Shown one piece after another: positions 40,236 to 49,824 of a stretch of 64,000 bases of DNA. The stretch's first letter is position 1. Every line of letters starts with the position of its first letter. Location: the NCBI GenBank assembly GCA_020744425.1, contig JAGMUV010000022.1, positions 124,001 to 188,000 of the forward strand, given 5' to 3'. This DNA is from Dactylonectria macrodidyma (lineage: Eukaryota; Ascomycota; Sordariomycetes; Hypocreales; Nectriaceae). The translations under genes and the position numbers were made by a program. Under the pieces are notes generated by a model. That model was not told the DNA's origin and did not search any database. It was given only the letters and a program-made list of their open reading frames with translations.

Positions 40236-41012
40236 CTAATTCCCCCTCGCTATCTCCCAAGGCTCCAATTGCAAATCCACAAGCAGACGACATTCCTTAA
40301 CATCAGCACAATAAACGGCCCCCAGCTTCACCAACGCCTGAACCCGCTCGTCCATGCTCAGCGCGTTCCTAACAGCAATAATTCCATCCGGAAATATGCC
40401 AGTGTCCTCATCGACATCGAGGACCCAGACTCCCTCGTCGTTTTCATCAGAAGGAACCCCAATCTTTCTCACAGTCGAGACAATCGGGTCGAACTCGTCA
40501 AGCGCATGGCACTCCCCGCCAACGTCCAAGTCTCTTCCCTCGTGGTTCGGGTTGTACCATCCTCCACCGAATAGCCGGAGCTTATGGCAGAAGGCATCTT
40601 CTTCTTCCTTGGGGACATCAGGCCGCTCGGTCGATGAGAACCGGTCGATGTCTAGGTACTGAAGCTCTAGGGCGTCCAGTTCGGACACCCAGATCCCGCC
40701 TGAGGAGGGGTAGCATGCTGCTTGGCCTGTGTGGATGCTATAGCGGGTAGTGGGGAGAGGACAGGGCTGGCCCTGATGCTCGAGAGCGGAGCTGGCGAAT
40801 CCTTCGGAGGTAGAGTCGGAAAGGTCCGATTCCTGCGATGGGGCTGAGAAGAGTAAAATTGATGAATAAGAGGCGAAGGAGTGGTAGCTGAAAAGAGCCA
40901 TGAGGAGGATTGAGATTATTGTGAATATCATAGTCACCGGCCGGCGCCAGTATGGGGGCTTAGACATCGGCTGTATGCCGGTCGCGACGGGTTGTTGGGT
41001 GTTTTTGACCAT
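40236..41012 (-). CDS. membrane-anchored protein of unknown function
   Basis: Intronless, 258 residues from ATG 41012 (MVKNTQQPV; an in-frame ATG 13 codons upstream is possible). A short basic N-terminus is followed by one transmembrane segment (MIFTIISILLMALFSYHSF), then a Ser-rich linker and a compact acidic domain with conserved-looking Trp/Tyr positions (GGIWVSELDALELQYLD, GGGWYNPNHEG, GVWVLDVDEDTG). It resembles a class of small single-pass ascomycete proteins, but I know no function. The Copia relic ends 16 bp beyond its stop codon. Confidence 0.65.
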   Translation of the reverse strand: MVKNTQQPVATGIQPMSKPPYWRRPVTMIFTIISILLMALFSYHSFASYSSILLFSAPSQESDLSDSTSEGFASSALEHQGQPCPLPTTRYSIHTGQAACYPSSGGIWVSELDALELQYLDIDRFSSTERPDVPKEEEDAFCHKLRLFGGGWYNPNHEGRDLDVGGECHALDEFDPIVSTVRKIGVPSDENDEGVWVLDVDEDTGIFPDGIIAVRNALSMDERVQALVKLGAVYCADVKECRLLVDLQLEPWEIARGN

Positions 41013-41430
41013 AGTCGCCGAGCTGAAGGGATTTCGTAAAATAAGAAGCAATAGGGCGCTTAGAACTTCAAATTGCGGGATAGAAGTAAAAGTCTCTAAA
41101 ATGAGTGGGGCTGTGCGATGAAATGAGTAAGGCTGTACGATTCAAGAGTCACACTTCAAAGCAAGACAATTTGAGGGTTGAGTACTTAATTTCCCGTCCA
41201 TGGGGGGGAAGGACTCTTATAAGCGCTGTCATTAATCAGGCCAGGTTGTAGAATGGGACTGACGTCAGCTATGCTTATTGCAGCCTAGAACTCTGGACGC
41301 CAACCCTAGGCTCACCAATAATATCTATCTCAGCTTGCATCTGTATGCGCCGGCCCCCAAATGTACTTATGCAATAACAGGGACACAGCCGCCCAGAATA
41401 GGTCTTTCAGGTTCACCGTATTATTAGGAG
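41013..41430. other. upstream region, no gene seen
   Basis: Includes a short near-repeat (AAAATGAGT...GGCTGT twice near 41098-41130). No coding signal. Confidence 0.4.
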
Positions 41431-41623
41431 TAGTTTTATTGGGGTTGCCTCACGTGATGACCACACTGCACAATAGACTTCCCGGCTCGGAAGGTTCACT
41501 GAGGGGTTTTCTTCCCTCCTGCAACTGCCTCACGGGGAGTCAATTGCTCGCCTCGGCAGTTGTCTCGTCATCTCTCACGCGGTCAAGACTCGACTTCCAC
41601 CCCCCACCTTCCCTCTGTATATA
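41431..41623 (-). repeat. dispersed repeat, copy 2 (inverted)
   Basis: Inverse of 28012-28219; shares GTTTTATTGGGGTTGCCTC and the CACGTGATGACCACACTG block. Confidence 0.6.
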
Positions 41624-41839
41624 GCACTACTACAATATACAGACACTTGCCTCCCTACGAGGGAGCGCGGACGGGCCCTCTCTGTATTAAGACCGTATGA
41701 CTTAAGATAGTCCGATCTGCTAGTAGCTGGGATGTGGATACTATGTGAGGAGCTGTGCTCCTCTGAGACATATGTAACTCAGACCTTTCAACAACACATC
41801 ATCTTCCACTCCCGCAATATTGTTTAACACTCTGACGCT

Positions 41840-41945
41840 GCGGTCTAACACGCTTACGCATAAGACCGCAGTGACAGGTGACCCGTTGCGGTCTAACACG
41901 CTTACACATAAGACCGCAGTGACAGGTGACCCGTTGCGGCCAAAC
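41840..41945. repeat. 48-bp tandem repeat with internal palindrome
   Basis: Two complete copies (41840-41887, 41888-41935, one visible difference) and a 10-bp partial third. Each unit begins GCGGTCT and contains its complement AGACCGC about 15 nt later, so it can form a 7-bp stem. Confidence 0.85.
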
Positions 41946-42203
41946 TACACACACTCTGTCCCTCTTGACTGCATGAGGTCACCAATAAAAGGTGTTTGAT
42001 CGAGATACTGCTGGGAGAGTACTGGCTAGGCCCTGGTCTTGACTGGATCCTGTAGCATAATAATGGAACGGGAGAAAATCTGCACCTGGGCAAGTGTGCA
42101 GGGTTTGTGGTGTATATAGCGTCAGAGAAGGCCCCTGAATCATGAGGGTTCTGTAGAACAGTTCTCAAGCCAAAGATCTACGGGGCATCTGATTCAATCA
42201 AGC

Positions 42204-44351
42204 ATGGTCAAGATGTTGGCCCGACACCTGCCTCTCCTCTTTGCTTCCTCCCTCCCCCTCTTCCTCACCTCCTACGCAGCACCCCTCGAGCCCGACGGCG
42301 CGATTGAAGCCCGCGACGACGACGACGTCAGTGCCCAATGGACATGGCTGCACTTCGAAGGCTGCGACAGCAAGCAGAAACAAGCCATCAAAGATGCACA
42401 CGAAGATGCCGTTACCATGGCTCTTCACGTCGAGAACATCGATTTTGCCAACGACCCCGGCGCCATGGACTTCTTCGGTCCCAGCGCTCTGAACAAGGAC
42501 TGCAGAAAAACATTCAGTCTGTCTTCGACCACATCGGCACGTTCAGGCTGAGCGATGTGTGGCCAGGGTATAAGATGAATGCGCGCTGCGGAACCGCCAA
42601 CGACAAGAAGTATCAGAATCGATGCAATCGGCCGGGCGTTATTGCGTACCAGTGGAACACGAAGACTGATGCGACAGACCCGAATAATGCGCCACGGTAT
42701 GATAAGGATGATGCGCTGAGCAATATGCATTTCTGTGATCAGTTCTTCTATTATAAGAAGCTTAATGATGCCATTAAGGATCAGAAGGATAGTGATGATT
42801 TCAAATGGAGGTATGATCTTACTAAGTATAAGAACCAGGGTATGTCACTACTAACAATTTTTCATCCATGGCCATAACTAATCTGCGGGCTGGTTAGCAT
42901 ACATCATCCTGCACGAGATGATGCATGATTCTGTCATGACCTACAAGCAGAACAAGAACCGCCGCATTCCAGACCTTAGTATGCACGTTTACGAGTACGT
43001 CCAGAAGCCCGACAGCCGTGATTGGAAGAGGAAGCTCGTCAAGGTTGACGTCTACCAGCCATACTACTGCAAGGTGCTTGCACGGACGGCCAGGGAGAAG
43101 ATCGCCGAGGAAGGCATCACCATGAACGCCGATAACAAACGCCCAGTACGCACTTTGTACGTCCAATCCCTACCTATCCTTCACTTATTTCTGGGTTAGG
43201 GGCGATATACTAATGGATTACCAGCAAAATACGTGCAATCCAAGCTCGATGGAAACCAATACCCCTGGCTCCCAATAGCAGACAAACAAGCCCAAGACTG
43301 GTACGAAAGAAGCTTTGCGCTCCTAGTCTACGGCGACGACGGCACCTTCGGCGTGAACACCGCCGCGCTCCCCTCTGACGTCGCAACAAATAACGACGAC
43401 GACAAGGACTACACAGCCAATGACCTCGGCGACGATGAAGTCGTCGAGCTCGCCAATGACCCGGACACCGACACCCTCGCGCCAGACTCAGACTACTCCG
43501 AGGATTTTCAGAACGAGCTACGGCAGTGGGCTGGTTACGTCCGCACCCCCGCCCCTAAGTGCGCGGGGTCCGCAGTTGACCGTATCGCGTTCCCTGCTTC
43601 TGACGCCGAGGCCTCGATTAAGGACTTCTGTAGCGAGGATGGGCTCTACGGCAATGTGTTCGTGCCGCCTATTAATATTGGGACTGGGCGGACGACTGAT
43701 GGGAAGGGCAAGGCGCTTGGTGCGAGTGGTAACTACGAGACCAATGGCGGAAAGGATAAGATTTGGGTTGGGGCTTACTTTGCTGGGGGCTCTTGCATTG
43801 GGTCAATTACTTGGCCCCCTACTGGGGCTGGTCTGCGTGATACCGATCTTTGCATGGATCGGTTCAGGACTGTGCTTAATGGGGTATGTGTCTTGCTTCG
43901 CCCTCCTCTGTTCCCTTTGACTTTGACTGACAATCTCTACAGTATGACACAGACACCACGAAGAGCAAATACGGCGGAAGTCTCCAGGATGTCTGTCTGG
44001 TAAGCGCTCCACCCTTTCCCTCATCTTTTATCTCCCACAAATCTAACGAAACAAAAACAGGTCTACCAAATCCAAGCAGTTGGAAAGGACGACGAAGACC
44101 CCACAGGCATAGTTCCTAGCGGCGATCACGGCGGCATCGAATGCAAAGACACTGACACGCCAATCCTAGGCGACTCCTATAAAGATACCTGCACGTGCTA
44201 GTACAAGGATCTCGTCGATCAAACGGACATCTTTAGTCTTCCTAAAGAAGGCAAATGTAGTGATATTGACTTCAGGCCTGCTTGGAGTTATTCGGAGGAT
44301 CCGGATTACCGTCCGGAGCATATTAAGCCTGTTGCTACTGTCAGCCCGTAG
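42204..44351 (+). pseudogene. secreted HExxH metalloprotease (M35-like), frame-disrupted
   Basis: Signal peptide (MVKMLARHLPLLFASSLPLF), an M35-like helix (CDSKQKQAIKDAHEDAVTMA), HExxH zinc motif LHEMMHDSV at about 42912-42940, and a long C-terminal part rich in Asp. Introns 42840-42897, about 43150-43225, 43884-43942 and 44000-44060 have good borders. Three disruptions exist: a one-base loss in an A run near 42510, a one-base gain near 43137 (AACAAACG), and TAG at 44199-44201 where the frame continues clearly (YKDLVDQTDIFSLP...) for about 47 codons. Two of the three lie in A runs, so sequencing error is possible. As given, no complete protein is made. Asp-zincins normally use a distal Asp as third ligand, which I did not place. 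Confidence 0.72.
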
Positions 44352-44740
44352 GGACTGTCAGACCGTGGGGATAATAGAACATGTCAAGGGCGGTTAGGCC
44401 ACTGTGTGTATTATAGAGGAAACCTGTTAAATAGTGGCAAAAGGAAGCTTATGGAAGTTGCCACCTATTGCCACAGGCTTAGGAAGCAGCTTCCAGTTGA
44501 TTCTATATAGCACAGAAAAGGCATATAGAGCTTGCTCCAAAACCTCAAGCAGCAAGCGGAGGACATAAAAAGTCACATAACAAGATGAATAACGCACAAT
44601 TCACCTTAAAATCTAACAGTAGGTCTCAACTGAGTATATTGACAAATAGCTGAGCGACTACAACGAGTGTCCTGAGGTAAGGAGAGAAGTTTAAAAAAAA
44701 AGGCGGAAAAAGAGCGCGAAGTGCTAGTTATAGCTAAAAG
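44352..44740. other. intergenic, no gene seen
   Basis: Contains a short inverted repeat around GTGGCAA...TTGCCAC near 44437-44470. No coding signal. Confidence 0.4.
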
Positions 44741-44795
44741 GAGTTCCCCGAGTCTCCATATTTGCAAATATAGTCGTCAGTATTCTTATCGATGA

Positions 44796-46007
44796 CTAGC
44801 TAAACGATCTTCTCATAACCTTCTGCAGATGCCATCTGTAGAGCACTTCCGTACTCTCCACCTTCCATATTGACGTCAGCATTATTATCGAGGAGTAGCC
44901 GAACGATTTTCCATGGCCTTCTGCCGATGCTGCCTGTAGAGCGCTTCCGTACTCTCTACCTTCTGCGTTAATATCCGCATTGTTCTCAATCAGTAGCTGA
45001 ACGATCTTTTCGTGGCCTTCTGCCGATGCCGCCTGTAGAGCGCTTCCGTACTCTCCACCTTCCACGTTGACGTCCGCATTGTTATCGATGAGTAGTTGAA
45101 CGACCTTCTCGTGGCCTCCTGCAGATGCCGCCTGTAGAGCGCTTCCGTACTCTCCACCGTACTCTCCATATTCCACATTGACATCCGCATTGTTCTCAAG
45201 GAGTAGTTGAACGATCTTCTCATAACCTTCTGCTGATCCCGCCTGCAGAGCGCTTCCATAATGTCCACCCTGCGTATTGACATCAGCATTGTTCCTGAGG
45301 AGTAGCCGGACTATCTTCTCGTGGCCTCTTGCAGATGCCGCCTGCAGAGCGCTTCCGTACTCTCCATCTTCCGCGTCGATGTCGGCATTATTCTCAAGGA
45401 GTAGTTGAACGATCTTCTCATAGCCTCTTGCAGATGCCGCCTGTAGAGCACTTCCATACTCTCCACCTTCCACGTTGACGTCGGCATTGTTCTTAAGGAG
45501 TAGTTGAACGATCTTCTCGTGACCTTCTGCCGATGCAGCCTGTAGAGCGCTGCTCCTGAACACTCCATTTTGAGTATTAACGTCGGCATTGTTCTCGATA
45601 AGTTGTTGAACGATCTTCTCATGGCCTCTTTCCGATGCCGCCTGTAGAGCGCTTCCGTAGTATCCATCTTCCGCGTTGATGTCGGCATTATTCTCAATCA
45701 GTAGCTGAACGATCTTCTCGTGACCTTCTGCCGATGCTGCCTGTAGAGCGCTTCCGTACTCTCCATCTTTCACGTTGACGTCAGCACCCCATCTTAACGC
45801 CTTTCGAACCGTCTCCTCTCGCCCTTGTCTTGCCGCCCAAAATAAGGCCGAGCTCCCACACCATCGTGCGTTGTGACGATAGAGATGCCCAGTTAGGAGA
45901 TTATGGAGGCGGCGGTTTGCTCGGCTAAAGGCGCTAATAGATCTCTCCGAGTCTAAGTTCTCTGAAATAGACTTGAGCAATTCAACTGGCAAATCAGGCA
46001 GCAGCAT
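44796..46007 (-). CDS. F-box/ankyrin-repeat protein with late frameshift
   Basis: 403 residues. Residues 1-45 form an F-box (LLPDLPVELLKSISENL), linking it to SCF ubiquitin ligases. After a first diverged ankyrin repeat come nine 33-residue repeats (core YGSALQAASAEGHEKIVQLL, then IENNADINAE), near-identical at DNA level (99-bp unit). Near 44905-44914 one base is missing relative to the other units (GATTTTCCATGG against GATCTTCTCGTGG), so the last 40 residues are out of frame. At least one more repeat unit is present out of frame down to about 44740. The gene thus lost its true C-terminus recently. High repeat identity suggests active unequal exchange, as in fungal recognition proteins. Confidence 0.82.
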   Translation of the reverse strand: MLLPDLPVELLKSISENLDSERSISAFSRANRRLHNLLTGHLYRHNARWCGSSALFWAARQGREETVRKALRWGADVNVKDGEYGSALQAASAEGHEKIVQLLIENNADINAEDGYYGSALQAASERGHEKIVQQLIENNADVNTQNGVFRSSALQAASAEGHEKIVQLLLKNNADVNVEGGEYGSALQAASARGYEKIVQLLLENNADIDAEDGEYGSALQAASARGHEKIVRLLLRNNADVNTQGGHYGSALQAGSAEGYEKIVQLLLENNADVNVEYGEYGGEYGSALQAASAGGHEKVVQLLIDNNADVNVEGGEYGSALQAASAEGHEKIVQLLIENNADINAEGREYGSALQAASAEGHGKSFGYSSIIMLTSIWKVESTEVLYRWHLQKVMRRSFS

Positions 46008-47095
46008 TATCTTGACTTATTGACCTTGCGATGGGCTGTAGGATAACATGAGGGCGAAGCAAAGCCGGATGTTAGGGGTATGACAAGACTTGGGCCCATA
46101 TGACAATTCCGAAGAGACCGATTCCTGTGTTTTATAGGCTAGAGTCTGATATTAGGTACGCTATATATGATACATATAGGCCTGTGCTTTTGACGCTTTG
46201 TCTCTAAATCCTGGGACCAACGGCGTTCCATATTACTCATTACGTGTTATAAAATCAGTGTTTCTTAAATTCGTGAGGCATTTGTTACACACAGTGGGCG
46301 GAAATTGGCCCAATTCGAGATGGTCACTTAGCATTGGAGTGGGTCACCGTTGGACAAGGGTGAACAACGTTATTGCGCTTCAATTGGCTCATGCTGGTGG
46401 AATCTGATATGTGTGTGAGGCCAAGATGTGATTTGAATCAATTCAAGGTACAGTACCTTGAGTTTGTACCTGCATATTCCCCTATTTGCAGGCAGCTCCT
46501 TGGCTCGTTATATTGTCAGACCTATTGCCTGTTGCTGGAAGCGCAGTTGGAATTATATCGCTCAGCATCATGGTCACTCAGGGGTTATTTGACTTTCCGC
46601 GGCAGAAGAAATGAGGATAAATTGGTGATGGATTCACCAGCTACGCTAAAAGTTCAGGGTGCCCGCTTATTGCTATAGCTAGGATTAATCCGATACATAA
46701 TCCAACAATTGGCGAAGCCACGCATTCAGCTTGTCGGCTCTGTTTCAGCCACCACTCCCTTAGAAAAAGCCTTACAGGTTAGTAACGCCAAAAACTTGGG
46801 CGCGCTATACCGTCCGTGGCTAATGGCGTTGTGAGGTCGGACAAGAGGTCCCACGGCGCTGCTGCCTAGTTAGCCTCCGCCCCCCTCCTGTTCCCACCTT
46901 GAGGTACCTGTATTTAAAACAACAAATGACCTCTTGCAATTTCAGCTCCGCCTCTTTCCATCAGTACCCAGCGAGCCCCGGGATTTTCGCCACAAGCAAA
47001 GATCTTCCGCTGACCAGTCGCACCATGGCCAACCAAGCATCTTGCTGAAAGATTGATGAATCATTGAGGCCTCTCTCTCCATCCAGCACGATGTT
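46008..47095. other. region without a supported gene
   Basis: Open stretches at 46198-46407 and 46373-46678 show no family features. A short mirrored block at 46297-46350 could be an old terminal repeat, unproven. Confidence 0.4.
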
Positions 47096-47099
47096 CCAA

Positions 47100-47330
47100 T
47101 TATAGGTACATCACATCTGAATCCACACGCGACGCGCCTGTAGTTGCATCATCTGCCATCGGTTCCTCCAACCCCATTATGTTCATCTGGGTCGTCCGCT
47201 TTACCTGTCCACGCGCTCGTCGAACCAGATACTCAGCAATCTTCAGAAGGAAGAATTCCTCTTGGGAAGCTTCGTCGTTCGTGTCCCGGAACATCCTCTG
47301 TGTTCGATCAACCAGGTTCCAGACGAAGTC
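47100..47330 (-). pseudogene. C-terminal gene fragment of unknown family
   Basis: A minus-strand frame FVWNLVDRTQRMFRDTNDE continues with ASQEEFFLLKIAEYLVRRAR and ends ...SDVMYL with TAA-like termination near 47100. It looks like the helical C-terminus of a protein, and an AG acceptor (GGTGAG) precedes it, but no upstream exons are evident. Partial or broken gene. Confidence 0.35.
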
Positions 47331-47439
47331 TCACCGGGAAGCTGAGAACATTTAATGTGCTCGGAAGCCGAAAAATGGGAGAGAAAGCCCTCCACCATTC
47401 AATAAATGCGGAATGCATCGCTAAAGGCGGAATGTAATG

Positions 47440-47837
47440 GTCACACCAGTTCTGGACCGTCCACGTTAGGTGCAGTGCTTTATAGCCCCTGCATGGCCTG
47501 TCAGGGGTTTGCGTCTTAGCTGTGTGCTATTAGATACGGTGTCCATTTGCTATTATTTACTCCGTATAGCTGTGCCCTGTGTTCTAGGTAAGCTTTTGAT
47601 CTAGGGAATTTGTGGCTAATCACTGGCTGGAATCCTTTTAGTTTAGGAGAAGGAAGGCGCTAGGCCAGAAAGCTGTCAACGACTGATATGACCTGGTCCC
47701 CTGCCTAATGTGATGATGTTTCTCCTAAACAGGATTAGGACGTACACGTTACCAACTCCTTTAGGCACATATGTTACCTAGCCTCAAATTTACAGGCATT
47801 AACGCTCGATAAGCACTCTAGATTATTACTAGAAGAT
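47440..47837. other. intergenic, nothing identified
   Basis: Holds an imperfect inverted repeat (GTTTAGGAGAA ... TTTCTCCTAAAC, about 47641-47731) that could be a decayed MITE. No gene. Confidence 0.4.
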
Positions 47838-48085
47838 TGTGACGGGAGCGTCTGGAGTGCTGGACCCAGGGTGGGGTCGATACGTGTTGAATAGCTTACT
47901 GTGGCAAAAGTGTAAGGTCGCCTTACATATGTCCTAGTACAGCAACTATTCTAGACCATAGGTCTCCAATTCAACACGCCCCTTCAGCTAGGGCCCACAG
48001 GGGTCTAGCTGGACTAATCATACCGCCGGACCCGGAGAATCTGCTCCTTTAGGCTACCCGGTTCTTACTTCTGATCGGGTCACAG

Positions 48086-48140
48086 AGTGCGTGAATGTGG
48101 GAATCGAACCCACGACCTTCCCAATTGAGCGCTGAGCGCG
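48086..48140 (-). other. tRNA-like segment with A-box and B-box
   Basis: On the minus strand GCGCTCAATTGGGAAGG resembles a D-arm, then comes GTGGGTTCGATTCCCAC, a perfect T-arm hairpin containing the pol III B-box GGTTCGATTCC. The anticodon arm is missing, so it is not a working tRNA gene. It follows the LTR end by about 10 bp. Confidence 0.5.
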
Positions 48141-48148
48141 TATTCGAC

Positions 48149-48388
48149 TGTTAATTGTTGAATAGCTGGTATGACCAATTGATGACCTTGAACATGTGTG
48201 TGTGTATTGTGTATCTGTTCACTGTGGCCCCCGCCCCTTAAGGTCAGGGAGGTCTAGTTCTCCTTTCTTCCTAATACAGGCTAGCCGGCCGGAGGCTCGG
48301 CGAGCCTTCTCCGAGCCGGTCCTGACAACCCACTGCCTTTCACGTGACTCCCTGGTGCCCGGTGTTCCAACATGCCTCCAGTTCAACA
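48149..48388 (-). repeat. Copia-type LTR within the miniature element
   Basis: 240 bp; highly similar to 38844-39083 in opposite orientation. Confidence 0.85.
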
Positions 48389-48593
48389 ATACGTAACTAG
48401 GACGCACGGGGCAGGCCACAGGGACTATCAACGCGTCTACGCGTCTACGCGCCTGCCCGCTTTCTCTTTCCTCTTCATCGTAGTATTCTCGCAATACAGT
48501 GGCATTACCTCTTGAGTTGATCTCATCTGGCCTGTGACACTAGTTACGTATCGACCCCACCCTGGGTCCAGCACTCCAGACGCTCCCGTCACA

Positions 48594-48935
48594 GGGGGTG
48601 AGAGTAAGAAGAGTGGGAGAGAGTAGTGTGTTTAAAAGTAAGAAGAAAAGTAGGGGAGAAGAAAAAGAGGAAGAAAGGGAGGAGTGAAAGTATGAGTAGT
48701 AAAGTTAAAAGAAAGAAAGAAAAAAGGGGTGTTGGAAGAAAAGAAAAGGTAGAGAAGATAGTGAGTGAGAGTGTAAAGGTTAGGGAGTGGGGTAAGTTAA
48801 GGAAGGAAGTAAGGAAGTGAGTAGAAGAGGAAGAGGTGGGTAAACAGGGTAAAAAGGGTAAGAAGTAAAGAAGTGAAAAGGGAGGAAGGAAAAGGAAAGA
48901 AGTTAAGAGAGTAAGTAAAAAGAGGTTACAGTAAT
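48594..48935 (+). repeat. 340-bp purine-rich tract
   Basis: Nearly pure A/G on the plus strand with scattered T and very little C, without a fixed repeat unit (runs such as GAAAAAGAGGAAGAAAGGGA). A nominal open stretch at 48626-48820 is only this low-complexity Lys/Arg/Glu coding and is not a gene. Confidence 0.85.
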
Positions 48936-49824
48936 GTTCACTATTGCCTTCCTCTGCGGATCTCTCTTCCCTTTCTTTTAGGCAAGCCGCACGGACTAGT
49001 TGTACTTACAGGTACTTAGGAATACATAATTCTATTGGAGGGGTGAGAAGTGGCTGACTTTACTGGGTAATTTTACCTATGGAGTAATCAATGATCCAAA
49101 AATAGCTTTGAGAATAAGTCTTCTAAAGTACTACAAGGTGCATAGCAGCCCCGCAGCTTACATAATAAATCAAGACAGTGCTGTCAACACTGCAAGGTAC
49201 ATGTACATAGCACCTAGATTTTAGGGACGCTAGGAGAATTAGTACCTGTATCTCGTAATATTCCGGCCCTAACATTACTGGTCCAGTTTCCGGCCACTCT
49301 CTGACGAATTGTCCTTATGACTATCAGTAGCAGCTGACCACAGCCACCATTCTTGTCCCATTATATCATTATATGGGTCCTGCTGCCCTGCAAACAATGT
49401 GCAATCATTCTGCCAAGGTACGCGAAAGCAGAAACTATAAATTACCCTCGACTCCTGTGACCTTCCACTTACAGAGTTAAAAGAGAAAAAAGACAGGTGT
49501 GCTTATAGCTCTTCTTATAGCTGATCTCTGTGACTGTTAGACGGTCCCGAAGCTGAGAAGCCGACCGCGAGGACCTTCCCTGATCGACAGCCGAGGGGCA
49601 ATCTTCGCGGTCGAAGGGGATACGGCAGAGGCGGAGGGCCGGTAGTCGTGTGGAAGCCAGAGCGCGTTATGTCCGATCACGTAGTCTAGAATTTGTCGGG
49701 GCTTAGACCGTAGCCGTGGAATTGTGGTGTCTCTGAAGCTTGAGTTTGTGACTGAGCTTGGGGGCCAGGCTGAGACGGGATCGCTCTACCATATCCACGT
49801 GTATATAGCTAAAATGGCTATCCA
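48936..49824. other. intergenic, downstream of the NACHT gene
   Basis: No coding signal I can support. Confidence 0.45.

Larger units (their letters stand above)
47885..48388 (-). mobile_element. miniature LTR element with tRNA-like segment
   Basis: 504 bp flanked by the duplication ATACG (47880-47884, 48389-48393). In element sense: a 240-bp LTR (48388-48149), about 170 bp internal sequence, a purine run AAGGGGCG, and a 93-bp segment (47977-47885) starting TGTTGAATTGGAG and ending CTATTCAACA, as the 240-bp LTR starts and nearly ends. It looks like a retrotransposon derivative with one shortened or different LTR, comparable to TRIM elements. Confidence 0.6.
47838..48593. mobile_element. TIR element split by a nested small LTR element
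   Basis: Terminal inverted repeats of about 54 bp, TGTGACGGGAGCGTCTGG ... GATACGTAACTAG, at 47838-47884 plus 48389-48398 on the left and at about 48539-48593 on the right. The left TIR is interrupted exactly at ATACG, which is duplicated, by the insertion at 47885-48388. Without it the element is about 250 bp, the size of a non-autonomous MITE. It contains no ORF. Superfamily unclear; no target duplication found outside. Confidence 0.75.

Noticed and set aside
48086..48140. A functional tRNA gene
   Set aside because: D-arm and T-arm are present but the anticodon arm is missing and no 5' acceptor strand pairs with the 3' one.
48626..48820. Open frame of 64 codons rich in Lys, Arg and Glu
   Set aside because: It is only the A/G-rich tract read as codons; no start context, family or structure supports a gene.
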